From Streptomyces luomodiensis (lineage in GTDB: Bacteria > Actinomycetota > Actinomycetes > Streptomycetales > Streptomycetaceae), in contig NZ_CP117522.1 of NCBI RefSeq assembly GCF_031679605.1, positions 3,968,001 to 4,032,000 on the forward strand: a stretch of 64,000 nucleotides of DNA, written 5' to 3'. Below the pieces are notes generated by a model. The model had not been told where the DNA came from and did no database searches. It saw only the letters and a list, made by a program, of their open reading frames with translations. Both the position numbers and the translations under genes were made by a program. Numbering within the stretch: the stretch's first letter is position 1; the number at the start of each line of letters is the position of its first letter. Shown piece after piece: positions 1 through 8,690 of this stretch.

Positions 1-576
1 GGACCAGAGGTTGGAGGCGGCGGCGGTGTCACCGGCGTCGGAGAAGCCGAGGGTGAGCACGCCCAGACCGATCACGATCATGCCGATGATCGCGGTGACC
101 TTGACCATCGAGAACCAGAACTCGACCTCACCGAAGATCTTCACCGAGATCAGGTTGACGGCGAACAGCACCACCAGGAAGACCAGGGCGCTGACCCACT
201 GCGGGATCGAGGGGAACCAGTAGTTGATGTAGATGGCGGCGGCCGTGAGCTCGGCCATGCCGGTCACCACCCACATCAACCAGTACGTCCACCCGGTGAC
301 GAACCCGAAGAACGGGCCGAGGAACTCACGGGCGTACTCCGCGAAGGACCCGGAGACCGGGCGATAGAGGAGCAGCTCACCGAGCGCCCGCATGATGAAG
401 AAGATGACCACGCCCGCGAGGGCGTACATGAGGACGATGCTCGGGCCCGCCTTGGCGATATTCGCCCCGGCACCCATGAACAGGCCGACGCCGATGGCGC
501 CGCCGATGGCGATCATCTGGACCTGGCGACTGCCCAGGCCGCGCTCATAGCCCTCTTCAGGAGCCGCTGAGGTCAT
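1..576 (-). CDS. Amino acid permease, APC superfamily (C-terminus beyond window)
   Basis: Integral membrane amino acid:proton symporter of the AAT/APC type. Only the first 192 residues are present because the gene runs off the left edge. The N-terminus carries the family signature GGAIGVGLFMGAG just before the first membrane helix, followed by helices around IVLMYALAGVVIFFIMRALG and the motif SFAEYAREFLGPFFGFVTGW. The ATG at 576 is preceded by a good Shine-Dalgarno stretch (GGGAGAAAGG). The substrate cannot be named from this half; asparagine, GABA, proline or aromatic amino acid permeases all fit. The gene stands alone, divergent from no visible gene, with a small palindrome upstream. Confidence 0.9.
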   Translation of the reverse strand, partial: MTSAAPEEGYERGLGSRQVQMIAIGGAIGVGLFMGAGANIAKAGPSIVLMYALAGVVIFFIMRALGELLLYRPVSGSFAEYAREFLGPFFGFVTGWTYWLMWVVTGMAELTAAAIYINYWFPSIPQWVSALVFLVVLFAVNLISVKIFGEVEFWFSMVKVTAIIGMIVIGLGVLTLGFSDAGDTAAASNLWS

Positions 577-612
577 ATTTGCTGCGCCTTTCTCCCTGTG
601 GCGGCTGGCGAT

Positions 613-629
613 CGTGAAGATTTATCACG
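613..629. promoter_or_regulatory. Palindrome upstream of the permease (CGTGA-N7-TCACG)
   Basis: A 5-bp inverted repeat, CGTGA and TCACG separated by seven A/T-rich bases, lies about 40 bp upstream of the permease start in an otherwise gene-free 209-bp gap. The layout resembles CRP/FNR or GntR operators. The binding protein is unknown and chance occurrence is possible. Confidence 0.3.
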
Positions 630-785
630 TCCACACAACTGATCCAGCCGACGCGGAGTGGCGCACACCACAGGGATAAGCGGACAAAAGTTATACGGCG
701 CAACAAAGACAACAACCGCGGTGATGCGATCGTTATCCGGAGTTGAGCATCCTCTAAACGAACACTCAGTAATCGAGGCCGGTGG

Positions 786-1397
786 CTATTCCGGCATGAG
801 CGTTTCGACCAGGGTCTCCTGCAGCCCGCCGAGCCAGAAATACGCCATCACCATCGGCTTGCGCGGGTCGGAGTCCGGCAGCCGCAGCAGCGCGCCCCCG
901 TCGTCCTCGTCGGTGACCTCCAGCCGGGTCCCGATGGCCAGCCGCAGATCGTTGAGAGCGCCCAGCCACTGCCGGGACTTGTCCGGCACCAGCTCCAGTA
1001 CGGCCGGGGCCGGGGCGGGCGATCCGGTGGTCAGCGCGTCCAGATCGCGCACCATCGCCAGGGCGTCGTCGCGCTTGCGCGCCCGCAGGTCGTTCTCGGT
1101 GAAGCGGCGGAACTCCGCGGACGCCTCCCGCGCCTCCCGCTCCTCACGCGGCCCGAGCTCCTGGTCCGGGGGCCGGTAGGCGTCCGGGAACAACCGGGCC
1201 AGCGCCGGGTCGGCCGGCGGTTCGCTGGGGCCCTCGGCGAACAGCTCGGCCAGCGGGTCGCCGCCCTCGGCGGGCTGGTCGCCCGGCCCGATCAGCTCGG
1301 CGAGCTGCAGGGCCAGGCTGCGCAGGATGGAGACCTCGACCTCGTCCAGGGCGATGGCGGCGCCGCCGTCGGGCAGCGGCTCGAAGCGTCCCGACAT
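786..1397 (-). CDS. DUF2017 domain protein
   Basis: A 203-residue protein of the actinobacterial DUF2017 family, which is usually found directly downstream of clpS and has no established function. The sequence shows the typical opening [21 protein letters not shown], a helical charged middle (REEREAREASAEFRRFTENDLRARK) and a C-terminal segment ending WLGGLQETLVETLM. Start chosen at 1397 because its ATG overlaps the clpS stop by one base (TGATG), indicating translational coupling. No signal peptide or membrane segment. The pairing suggests a role linked to ClpS-dependent proteolysis, but that is inference from neighbourhood only. Confidence 0.88.
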   Translation of the reverse strand: MSGRFEPLPDGGAAIALDEVEVSILRSLALQLAELIGPGDQPAEGGDPLAELFAEGPSEPPADPALARLFPDAYRPPDQELGPREEREAREASAEFRRFTENDLRARKRDDALAMVRDLDALTTGSPAPAPAVLELVPDKSRQWLGALNDLRLAIGTRLEVTDEDDGGALLRLPDSDPRKPMVMAYFWLGGLQETLVETLMPE

Positions 1398-1708
1398 CAG
1401 CGCTCCTGCTGGAGGGTCGCCCACAGGCCGTAGCCGTGCATCGCCTGCACATCGCGCTCCATCTCCTCGCGGGTGCCACTGGAGACGATCGCGCGGCCCT
1501 TGTGATGAACGTCGAGCATCAAGCGGTGCGCCTTGTCCTTGGGGTAGCCGAAGTAGCTCTGGAACACATAGGTCACATAGCTCATGAGATTGACGGGGTC
1601 GTTGTGCACCACCGTCACCCAGGGAACGTCGGGCTCCGGCACCGACATCGGTGCTTCACGGGCTTCGGGACGTTCGATCTCCACGGGTGTGACACTCACA
1701 CCTCCCAT
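1397..1708 (-). CDS. clpS: ATP-dependent Clp protease adaptor ClpS
   Basis: About 103 residues, the usual ClpS size. It carries the N-degron binding core: [17 protein letters not shown], then [21 protein letters not shown] and the closing [19 protein letters not shown]. ClpS binds proteins with bulky N-terminal residues and delivers them to ClpAP/ClpCP. In the cytoplasm it acts on the N-domain of the Clp ATPase. The start is uncertain: ATG at 1708 is used; a GTG nine bases later sits directly behind GGAGGT, and [10 protein letters not shown] at 1648 would also leave the core intact. Co-transcribed with the DUF2017 gene and divergent from pncB. Confidence 0.92.
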   Translation of the reverse strand: MGGVSVTPVEIERPEAREAPMSVPEPDVPWVTVVHNDPVNLMSYVTYVFQSYFGYPKDKAHRLMLDVHHKGRAIVSSGTREEMERDVQAMHGYGLWATLQQER

Positions 1709-1751
1709 GCTGCCACCCGGCACTGGTCGGCGCATAAACCGGCACCCAGAT

Positions 1752-1768
1752 CTCGTCAGTCTGACGAG
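1752..1768. promoter_or_regulatory. Perfect 8-bp palindrome upstream of pncB
   Basis: CTCGTCAG-T-CTGACGAG lies 23 bases before the pncB ATG and just ahead of its ribosome binding site (AAGGGAGGTAG). It sits in the short divergent region between clpS and pncB. This is a plausible repressor operator for NAD salvage, but the regulator is not in the window; a hairpin in the mRNA leader is the alternative. Confidence 0.5.
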
Positions 1769-1791
1769 TAAGGGAGGTAGCATCGTCCACC

Positions 1792-3126
1792 ATGGACACT
1801 GCGGACTTGGGACTGCCGGTGGACGTGCCGTCGACCGCGCTCTTCACCGACCGGTACGAACTCACCATGCTTCAGGCCGCGCTGCGGGCGGGCACCGCCG
1901 ACCGCCGCTCGGTCTTCGAGGTCTTCACCAGGCGCCTCCCCGAAGGCCGCCGCTACGGCGTCGTGGCGGGCACCGGGCGGGTGCTGGACGCCGTCGAGAA
2001 CTTCCGCTTCGACGGCGGCGTCCTGGACTTCCTCGCACAGCAGCGGATCGTGGACGAGGCGACGCTGTCCTGGCTCGCCGACTACCGCTTCCGCGGCGAC
2101 ATCTGGGGCTACCCCGAGGGCGAGGTCTACTTCCCCGGCTCGCCGATCATGCGGGTGGAGGGCACCTTCGCCGAGGCGGTGCTGCTGGAGACGGTGATCC
2201 TGTCCATCCTCAACCACGACTCGGCGGTGGCCGCCGCCGCGTCCCGGATGTCCACCGCCGCCGGCGGCCGGCCGCTGATCGAGATGGGCGCCCGCCGCAC
2301 CCATGAGCTGGCCGCCGTCGCCGCCGCCCGCGCCGCCTATGTCGGCGGCTTCGCCACCACCTCCGACCTCGCGGCCGGATTCCGCTACAACATCCCCACC
2401 GTGGGCACCAGCGCCCACGCCTTCACCCTGCTGCACGACAGCGAGCGGGACGCCTTCATCGCCCAGGTCGAGTCGCACGGCAGCGACACCACCCTGCTGG
2501 TGGACACCTACGACGTCGCCGAGGCGGTGCGCACCGCCGTGGAGGTGGCCGGCAAGGACCTGGGCGCCGTACGGATCGACTCCGGGGACCTGCTGCTGCT
2601 CGCCCACCGGGTGCGCCAGCAGCTCGACGAGCTGGGCGCCAAGAACACCAGGATCGTGGTGACGAGCGATCTGGACGAGTACGCGATCGCCTCGCTGGCG
2701 GCGGCCCCCGTGGACGCGTACGGGGTCGGCACCCAGCTGGTCACCGGCAGCGGCCACCCCACCTGCTCGATGGTCTACAAGCTGGTGGCGCGGGCCGGTT
2801 CGGACGCGTCGGACGCGCCGCTGCTGCCGGTGGCCAAGAAGTCCATGGGTGCGAAGTCCTCGGTGGGCGGCCGCAAATGGGCGGCGCGCCGGGTGGACGA
2901 GCACGGTGTGGCCGAGGCCGAGGTGATCGGCACCGGTGCGGTCCCCGAGGAGCTGGCCGGCCATCAGCTGCTGGTGCGGCTGGTGCGCGGCGGCGAGATC
3001 GTGGCCCGGGAGCCGCTGGACGCGGCGCGGGACCGGCACATGGCGGCGCGCGCCGGGCTGCCGCTGTCGGCGACCCAGCTCTCGCGCGGGGAGCCGGTCA
3101 TCCCCACCGAGTACCTGTCGGCCTGA
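1792..3126 (+). CDS. pncB: Nicotinate phosphoribosyltransferase
   Basis: Makes nicotinate mononucleotide from nicotinate and PRPP (ATP-assisted), the entry step of the Preiss-Handler NAD salvage route. 444 residues, normal for the family. Seen: N-terminal [19 protein letters not shown], the [19 protein letters not shown] segment, the phosphoribosyl region [19 protein letters not shown], and [13 protein letters not shown] followed by [12 protein letters not shown] strong GGGAGG site precedes the ATG. It is followed by pncA, which supplies its substrate from nicotinamide, so the two form a two-step salvage unit. Confidence 0.95.
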   Translation: MDTADLGLPVDVPSTALFTDRYELTMLQAALRAGTADRRSVFEVFTRRLPEGRRYGVVAGTGRVLDAVENFRFDGGVLDFLAQQRIVDEATLSWLADYRFRGDIWGYPEGEVYFPGSPIMRVEGTFAEAVLLETVILSILNHDSAVAAAASRMSTAAGGRPLIEMGARRTHELAAVAAARAAYVGGFATTSDLAAGFRYNIPTVGTSAHAFTLLHDSERDAFIAQVESHGSDTTLLVDTYDVAEAVRTAVEVAGKDLGAVRIDSGDLLLLAHRVRQQLDELGAKNTRIVVTSDLDEYAIASLAAAPVDAYGVGTQLVTGSGHPTCSMVYKLVARAGSDASDAPLLPVAKKSMGAKSSVGGRKWAARRVDEHGVAEAEVIGTGAVPEELAGHQLLVRLVRGGEIVAREPLDAARDRHMAARAGLPLSATQLSRGEPVIPTEYLSA

Positions 3127-3266
3127 GGCGGGCGGAGACAGGCGGAGACAGAAGGGGCGGACCGGGGCGTCGGCGTGCGGCGGGCCCGAGGAGATGAGGC
3201 GTACGTGGAGGAAACGCGGCCGACGCCCACTGCCGCGAGCGGCGCGGAGTGTCTACCCTCGGTGAC

Positions 3267-3851
3267 ATGCACCGGGCTCTGATCGTCGTCGACATCCAGA
3301 ACGACTTCTGCGAGGGCGGAAGCCTCGCGGTGACGGGCGGCGCGGACGTCGCCGCCGCGATCACCGATCTCATCGGGGAGGCGACGCCCGGTTACCGCCA
3401 TATCGTCGCCACCCGTGATCGCCACATCGATCCGGGCGATCACTTCTCGGACCGCCCGGACTACCGGCACAGCTGGCCTGCGCACTGTGTGGCGGGCACC
3501 GAGGGCGTCGGGTTCCACCCGAACTTCGCGCCCGCCGTCGCCTCCGGCGCGATCGACGCGGTCTTCGACAAGGGCGCCTACGCGGCGGCGTACAGCGGTT
3601 TCGAGGGCGTCGACGAGCACGGCGTACCGCTCGCCCAGTGGCTGCGCGCGCGCGAGGTGACCGAGGTGGACGTGGTGGGCATCGCCACCGACCACTGTGT
3701 GCGGGCCACGGCGCTGGACGCGCGCCGCGAGGGGTTCGCGGCACATGTCCTGCTGGACCTGACCGCGGGCGTCTCCGCGGGCACGACCGAGCGCGCCCTG
3801 GAGGAGCTGCGGGCGGCCGGGGTGGAGCTCAGCGGGAAGCCGGTCGTCTGA
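3267..3851 (+). CDS. pncA: Nicotinamidase (isochorismatase-fold amidase)
   Basis: Hydrolyses nicotinamide to nicotinate and ammonia. 194 residues. The catalytic triad is visible: Asp in ALIVVDIQNDFCEGGSL, Lys in VFDKGAYAAAYSGFEG and Cys in GIATDHCVRATALDA. The metal-binding DRHIDPGDHF motif is also present. MHRALIV at 3267 is preferred over an upstream in-frame ATG because the core strand begins right there. It follows pncB by 140 bp in the same direction. Confidence 0.93.
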   Translation: MHRALIVVDIQNDFCEGGSLAVTGGADVAAAITDLIGEATPGYRHIVATRDRHIDPGDHFSDRPDYRHSWPAHCVAGTEGVGFHPNFAPAVASGAIDAVFDKGAYAAAYSGFEGVDEHGVPLAQWLRAREVTEVDVVGIATDHCVRATALDARREGFAAHVLLDLTAGVSAGTTERALEELRAAGVELSGKPVV

Positions 3852-3855
3852 CGGC

Positions 3856-3882
3856 GTGGGAGGCGCTCTGAGCGCCTCCCAC
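3856..3882 (+). terminator. Rho-independent-type hairpin after pncA
   Basis: An 11-bp perfect stem (GTGGGAGGCGC / GCGCCTCCCAC) with loop TCTGA begins four bases after the pncA stop. There is no U-tract, as is common in Streptomyces. It can serve both pncA and the convergent small gene at 3902. Confidence 0.75.
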
Positions 3883-3901
3883 CGCCTTCGGGGCCCCGGA
3901 C

Positions 3902-4216
3902 CTAGGAGGCCGGGGCCGCCGGCCTGAGAAGGGCGGCGATCGGGTGCCAGAGCTCCCCTCCGCGGTCCGGCGCGGTGCGCCAGACCAGCCCGTCGGGGTG
4001 GTGCAGCACCGCCGTCACCTCGTCGGGTGTCGGCGGCGCGATGTTGCCGCGCAGGTAGACGGCGCGGAGCCCGAGATTGCGCAGCCTGGTCAGGGCGCGC
4101 TGGCGGTTCGCGGCATGTACCAGGACGCGGACGCCGCCCTCGCCCAGCGGGCGCGGCAGCGTCAGCGCCACCACGACGCTGCCGCCGGGCAGCTTGGTGA
4201 ATCCTCCATCGGCCAT
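3902..4216 (-). CDS. Small conserved hypothetical protein
   Basis: 104 residues, unrecognised beyond looking like a conserved Streptomyces hypothetical. It starts MADGGFTKLPGGSVVVALTLPRP, continues VRVLVHAANRQRALTRLRNLGLRAVYLRGN and has HHPDGLVWRTAPDRGGELWHPIAALL near the end. No signal peptide, membrane segment or metal motif. It reads as a compact alpha/beta protein. It is convergent with pncA across a terminator and is followed upstream by the secreted protease gene in the same direction. Confidence 0.7.
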   Translation of the reverse strand: MADGGFTKLPGGSVVVALTLPRPLGEGGVRVLVHAANRQRALTRLRNLGLRAVYLRGNIAPPTPDEVTAVLHHPDGLVWRTAPDRGGELWHPIAALLRPAAPAS

Positions 4217-4282
4217 TGCGGGTCATGTCCCCCGTGAGACGTCGTGTCAACAAGAAGGTCGTAGGGGCATCTAAACGCGAAC

Positions 4283-4312
4283 CGGCCGCCGCCCGCTAGT
4301 GGGCGACGGCCG
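4283..4312 (-). terminator. Hairpin terminator of the M6 protease gene
   Basis: A 12-bp stem with one mismatch (CGGCCGCCGCCC / GGGCGACGGCCG, loop GCTAGT) lies 40 bases downstream of the protease stop codon, in the gap before the 3902-4216 gene. Confidence 0.65.
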
Positions 4313-4351
4313 TTACCGCTCTGACCTGCGAAAACGCAGATTTTTGTGGAT

Positions 4352-6739
4352 CTAGGAGGCGGACGGTCCGACCTGGACGGTCATCGTCGAGCCGGCCGGG
4401 AGCTCCTTGAGGATCTTGATCCGGGTGTTGGTGTCAGCAACCTGCACACTGCCGGTCGGGTTGCTCTCGTCCCAGTACGTCCCCTTGTGGTCATCGAAGA
4501 CCGAAATGCCCGGCTTCGGCTTCACCTTGGCGGTCTTGCCGTCCTTGTGCAGCGTGAAGCCGTCCGTCGGGAGCCGGCTGAAGGGCGAGTCGTACGCCTG
4601 GATCCGGTTGCGCATCAGCGTGCCGTCCGCCCACTTCTCGGGGGTGGCGTGCGCGTCGATCGGCAGGATCTGGCCGCTGCCCGGGTGGACGCCGACGTTG
4701 TTGTCCGGCTGCGAGGTGTCCCACTGCCAGATCAGCAGACCGTTCTGGTACGGGTAGTGCTCGACCCAGTCGGGCCGGCTGGACGCCCAGCCGAAGTTGT
4801 ACGGCCCGGTCTTCAGGGTCGTGTCGTACGACACGTACTGGCGGTTCTCGGCGATGTAGTACTGCGGGTAGTCCTTGCTGAAGGACGCGCCGATGCGCGA
4901 GAAGCCGTTCGCCGTCCAGCCGTTGTCGTCGCCCTCGGCACCGTCGCTGAACACCGGGGCGCCGTCCGCGGTCAGGGTGATGGCGTCGGCCGCGAAGCCC
5001 TTCTGCGCCACCCCGCCGTCGGTCTGGTAGCGGAAGCGCAGCTCGATCTTCTGGCCCGCGTAGTCGTCCAGCGGGAAGGAGAGCTTCTGGTAGGCGCCCG
5101 AGGTGCCGGTCAGCGCGGGCTTGTCACCGGCGTCGCGCGGGATGGCCTTGCCGTCCGCCGTGCCGTCCACGGGCGTCCAGTTGGCGCCGCCGTCCGTGGA
5201 GACCTCGGTGTAGAGGTAGTCGTAGTTCTCCTCGATGTCCCACCAGCCCTGGAGGTCCAGGCTCGCCTTGGACGCGCCGGTGAGGTCCACGGACCGGGTC
5301 AGGGTGTTCTTCAGGTCGTCACCCATCCCGCTCCACCACTGCTTGGCGCCCTCGGCGGGGGTGGCCACCTCGGTGGTGACGGCCTTGGCGGGCAGCTCGA
5401 CCACCAGCGCCTGCTTGTTCTTGGTGTTGTACTCGGCGACCCCGAGGGTGTGGGTGGACTTGGTAGCGGCCTTGGCCGTGTCGTAGTTCAGCCACCCCAG
5501 CTGGAGCTTGTCCCAGGCGTTCATGTCGCCCGGCAGATCGCCGATGGCGTCCTTACCGGTGCCGAGCCAGGACCCCGAGGACATCAGCGACCAGAACGCG
5601 ACGGACGACTCCCCCTGGCCGGTGGTGTCGTACTCGTCCGGCAGGCCCAGGTCGTGGCCGTACTCATGGGCGAAGACACCGAGGCCGCCGTTCTCCGGCT
5701 GCATCGTGTAGTCGCCGACCCAGATGCCGGTGTCGCCGATCTGGGTACCGCCCGACTTGTTCTCCGCCGGGCCGGTCTTACCCGCGTCGGTGCCGTACGC
5801 GTACCAGCGGTGCGCCCAGATGGCGTCCTCGCCCTGCACACCGCCGCCCGCGGACTCGTCCTCACCGGCGTGCACGATCTGGAAGTGGTCGATGTAGCCG
5901 TCGGGCTCGTTGAAGTTGCCGTCGCCGTCGTAGTCGTAGCGGTCCCACTGGTCGTACTGGGCCAGGTCCGCCTTGATCTGCGCGTCGGTGCGGCCGGCCG
6001 CCTTCTGGTCCTTCGCCCACTGGTTGACGCCGTCGCGGATCAGGTCCCAGGCGTTGGCGCAGTTGGTGTCGCCGCAGTAGTTGGAACCGTAGCGGGCCTC
6101 GTTCCAGTCGACCTTGACCCAGTCGGAGACCTCGCCGTCCACGGAGTAGCGGCCCGAGGACTGCTTCTCGTAGTACTTCTTCAGGGACTGCTTCTTCTTG
6201 TCCGTGGAGAAGTAGAGGTCCTGGAAGTGCTCGCGGTTGTAGTCCGCCTGCCAGGCGGTGCTGTTGTCGTCGGCGCGGTCCGGCTCGGAGATGGTGTTGT
6301 GCGCCGGGCCCGGGTCGCCGCCGTACTTCTTCACCGGCGGTTCGGGACCGTCCCCGTCCGGGTCGTACATGGTGGTGTCGTCCACCTTGTCGCCGAACTC
6401 GACCAGGATGGTGAAGATCTTGTCGGTCTTCTCCCGGGCCAGCTCGACGTACTTGCCCTTGCCGAGCTTCACCACCTTGGACGCGCCGCGCGTGGTCGCC
6501 TTGGTGTCCCCGGCGATGACCTGACGCAGCGCCTCCTGGCGCTGCGCTTCCTGCTGTTTGCTGTACGGGCCCTCGAGATCGTGCTCGACATGCGTCTTCG
6601 CGGGCGCCGGATCATGGCGCTCAACACGCGTAGACGGTGCATCTGCCTGAGCCATGCCCGTTGAGAGTGCCGCCGCGCCGAGCGCGGCCACCACCGTGGC
6701 TATGGCGGCCGATCTGGCCGTCCTCCGTTGGCTGTTCAC
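4352..6739 (-). CDS. Secreted M6-family metalloprotease (immune inhibitor A type)
   Basis: Secreted zinc endopeptidase of about 795 residues. The GTG at 6739 is preferred to an upstream ATG because GGGGAGGA lies eight bases ahead; it gives a classical signal peptide (NSQRRTARSAAIATVVAAL... ending near MAQADA). An N-terminal propeptide is followed by the M6 catalytic domain with the zinc motif HEYGHDLGLPDEYD. It ends in beta-rich domains containing WWSGMGDDLKNTLTRSVDLTG and a MAM/jelly-roll-like part. Family members degrade host or environmental proteins. It stands alone with its own terminator. The promoter lies in the 349-bp gap to 7089. Confidence 0.93.
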   Translation of the reverse strand: MNSQRRTARSAAIATVVAALGAAALSTGMAQADAPSTRVERHDPAPAKTHVEHDLEGPYSKQQEAQRQEALRQVIAGDTKATTRGASKVVKLGKGKYVELAREKTDKIFTILVEFGDKVDDTTMYDPDGDGPEPPVKKYGGDPGPAHNTISEPDRADDNSTAWQADYNREHFQDLYFSTDKKKQSLKKYYEKQSSGRYSVDGEVSDWVKVDWNEARYGSNYCGDTNCANAWDLIRDGVNQWAKDQKAAGRTDAQIKADLAQYDQWDRYDYDGDGNFNEPDGYIDHFQIVHAGEDESAGGGVQGEDAIWAHRWYAYGTDAGKTGPAENKSGGTQIGDTGIWVGDYTMQPENGGLGVFAHEYGHDLGLPDEYDTTGQGESSVAFWSLMSSGSWLGTGKDAIGDLPGDMNAWDKLQLGWLNYDTAKAATKSTHTLGVAEYNTKNKQALVVELPAKAVTTEVATPAEGAKQWWSGMGDDLKNTLTRSVDLTGASKASLDLQGWWDIEENYDYLYTEVSTDGGANWTPVDGTADGKAIPRDAGDKPALTGTSGAYQKLSFPLDDYAGQKIELRFRYQTDGGVAQKGFAADAITLTADGAPVFSDGAEGDDNGWTANGFSRIGASFSKDYPQYYIAENRQYVSYDTTLKTGPYNFGWASSRPDWVEHYPYQNGLLIWQWDTSQPDNNVGVHPGSGQILPIDAHATPEKWADGTLMRNRIQAYDSPFSRLPTDGFTLHKDGKTAKVKPKPGISVFDDHKGTYWDESNPTGSVQVADTNTRIKILKELPAGSTMTVQVGPSAS

Positions 6740-7088
6740 TCGTTCAGTCCTCCCCTTTCCACACCGGGTGCCGGACATTTGACCGGAGTGGCAGGAGAAA
6801 AGACAGACCTTGACTTGGACTGGCGGGCCAAGTACGTTCTGCGGTCCCGGTGTTCCGGTAACCGGACGTCAAGGACCGTTCCGTTCCGCACTGGTGGGAC
6901 CCCGCCGTGATGCGGGCCACGCGGTGATTCCGTGCGCCCCCCGTGCAACGGCACCGTGGGTGAGGTCACGCTTACTTCCGTTCCCCTCGGGCATTCAGCA
7001 CCGTAGAGTCACGTCTGACGGTGCACATCAGCCTGACTCATGCCCCTCGCATATCCCCCGCATATCGCCCGTGAGGACGGATCCCGCC
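6740..7088. other. Divergent promoter region, 349 bp, no gene
   Basis: Non-coding gap between the M6 protease (leftward) and the small membrane protein (rightward). It contains an inverted repeat ACTTGG-N9-CCAAGT at 6813-6833, about 75 bp upstream of the protease start and a possible operator. The GAGGA site for the rightward gene is near 7072. Nothing else convincing was seen. Confidence 0.5.
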
Positions 7089-7370
7089 ATGCCGCGTCCG
7101 ACTCCCGCACAGCTCGCCTATGGTTCGGCCACCGTCGTTCTCTCGACCTTCGCCATGCTGCTGCTGTCCCAGACCCGGTCCGGGATCGGCATGGCGGTGG
7201 TCACCGTGGCCGGGCTGACCCTGGGGCTCCTCGTCGCCGTCACCGTGCCGGTGGCCCGGACCTCCCGCCCCAGCCGCACCGTCCGCACCAACCGCCCCCT
7301 GGCGGGGTCCGGGACGGCCGACCCGGCGCGGGCCCACGCCCCCGCCCACGCCGACTCAGTGCAGGGCTGA
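7089..7370 (+). CDS. Small two-helix membrane protein
   Basis: 93 residues with two clear membrane segments (AYGSATVVLSTFAMLLLSQ and GMAVVTVAGLTLGLLVAVTV) and a basic, Pro/Ala-rich cytoplasmic-type tail. It resembles a conserved Streptomyces hypothetical family whose function is not known. The ATG at 7089 follows GAGGA with an 11-base gap. Its last 15 bases overlap the 3' end of the convergent RDD gene. Confidence 0.7.
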   Translation: MPRPTPAQLAYGSATVVLSTFAMLLLSQTRSGIGMAVVTVAGLTLGLLVAVTVPVARTSRPSRTVRTNRPLAGSGTADPARAHAPAHADSVQG

Positions 7371-7862
7371 CACCACGACGGTCCGCGCGGCCTTGTCGTG
7401 CACACAGCGCTGGAACGGCTTGTCCCACAGCAGTGAGGCCGAGTTGACCAGCCAGAAGACCGTACCGACGAGCAGCGGGACCAGCATCCCGGGCAGGACG
7501 TAGACCGCGGCGCGCACCCAGCCCTGACCGGCCGGCACATTGCCGTCGGACAGCATCGCCACCCGGATGTTCAGCGCCTTCTTGCCGAGCGTCTGTCCGC
7601 TGCGGGCCAGCATGACGCCCTCGTAGCCGAAGTAGACCGCCATCGTGATGATGAGCGCGAGGAGCACCTTCCCCATGTCCTGCTCGCCCGGGTGATCCAT
7701 CGTGTACTGGAGCGCGCCGGTCGCCGTGAGCGCCACCGTCCAGATCACGCCGAGGACGACGGTGTCGATGAGCCGGGCGGCGAACCGCTGACCGGGGGTG
7801 GCCAGCGGCGCCATCCCGGCGGGGAACGCAGGCGGGGGCGAGGACAGCGGGTCGGGGGTCAT
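7356..7862 (-). CDS. RDD family membrane protein (first of three)
   Basis: 168 residues with an RDD domain: GQRFAARLIDTVVLGVIW, the central YFGYEGVMLARSGQTLGKKALNIRV, and a C-terminal QRCVHDKAARTVVV. RDD proteins have three membrane helices and conserved Arg/Asp residues; some act as Na+/H+ antiporters, many are uncharacterised. MTPDPLSSP at 7862 is chosen over a longer frame of low-complexity Pro/Ala sequence. It is one of three adjacent paralogues in the same direction. Confidence 0.85.
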   Translation of the reverse strand: MTPDPLSSPPPAFPAGMAPLATPGQRFAARLIDTVVLGVIWTVALTATGALQYTMDHPGEQDMGKVLLALIITMAVYFGYEGVMLARSGQTLGKKALNIRVAMLSDGNVPAGQGWVRAAVYVLPGMLVPLLVGTVFWLVNSASLLWDKPFQRCVHDKAARTVVVSALH

Positions 7863-7988
7863 GCCCCCGATTACATCAGCGCTCCCGGCGGGCCGGAAGC
7901 GCAGGGGCACCTCCGGGGCGGCAGGGGCTCGGGGGCCGGGCGCAGGGCACGGGCTCAAGGCGCGGGCCCGGGGGACGGGCGCGCGGGC

Positions 7989-8570
7989 TCAGGGGACGGC
8001 CGCGACCACGACGGTCTTGGCCGCCTTGTCGTGCAGACACTGCCGGTACGGCCGGTCCCAGGTGCACCACAACACATTGATCAGCCAGAAGAGGAAACCG
8101 CAGCAGGGCACGATCTCGGGGAGGGCGTACACCCCGGCGCGCACCCAGCCGGTCTGGCCGACCGGCGGCTGACCGTGCTCCAGCACCGCGACCCGGATCC
8201 TCATCGCCTTCTTGCCGACGGTCTGGCCGTCCCGGGTCAGCATCAGCCCCTCGTACAGGAAGTAGACCAGGACGTAGACCAGCGTCACGGTGGTCGACCG
8301 GGCGCTGCCGTCGACCGGGTCGTAGCCGCCGATGAGCGCGGTCATGACGAGCCCGACCGGGATGCCGATGAGCAGCGCGTCGATGATCCGGGCGATCAGA
8401 CGGCGGCCGAGGTGCGCGAGCGGGGGCATCCCGGCGTACGGATCGGTTCCGGCGGTGTGGTCCCCGTACGGGGAGCCGTTCGCGCGCGGATGCCCCGCGA
8501 ACGGGTCGCTGCTGTCCCGGTCCCGGTCCCGGGGCGCGTCGGACCCGGGGGGCGGCTGGTCGGTGCTCAT
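7989..8570 (-). CDS. RDD family membrane protein (second of three)
   Basis: 193 residues: a hydrophilic, Asp/Arg/Pro-rich N-terminal 50 residues, then an RDD domain (GRRLIARIIDALLIGIPVGL, YFLYEGLMLTRDGQTVGKKAMRIRV, RQCLHDKAAKTVVV). Three membrane helices are expected. It shares the terminal HDKAA(K/R)T signature with its two neighbours, so the group arose by tandem duplication. Function unassigned. Confidence 0.87.
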   Translation of the reverse strand: MSTDQPPPGSDAPRDRDRDSSDPFAGHPRANGSPYGDHTAGTDPYAGMPPLAHLGRRLIARIIDALLIGIPVGLVMTALIGGYDPVDGSARSTTVTLVYVLVYFLYEGLMLTRDGQTVGKKAMRIRVAVLEHGQPPVGQTGWVRAGVYALPEIVPCCGFLFWLINVLWCTWDRPYRQCLHDKAAKTVVVAAVP

Positions 8571-8690
8571 GGCCCGAGTCGACCCCGGAGCCGGGGCCGC
8601 CGCATCCGGCGGGCACCGTTCGGGCGACCAAGATCGTCCATCCGCCTCAGCCGGGGTCAGCGGGACGGCTGAGGCGGATGGGGTGGCGGG

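Noticed and set aside
4346..6664. 772-residue frame antisense to the M6 protease
   Set aside because: No domain motifs and typical GC-shadow composition; the opposite strand has signal peptide and zinc motif.
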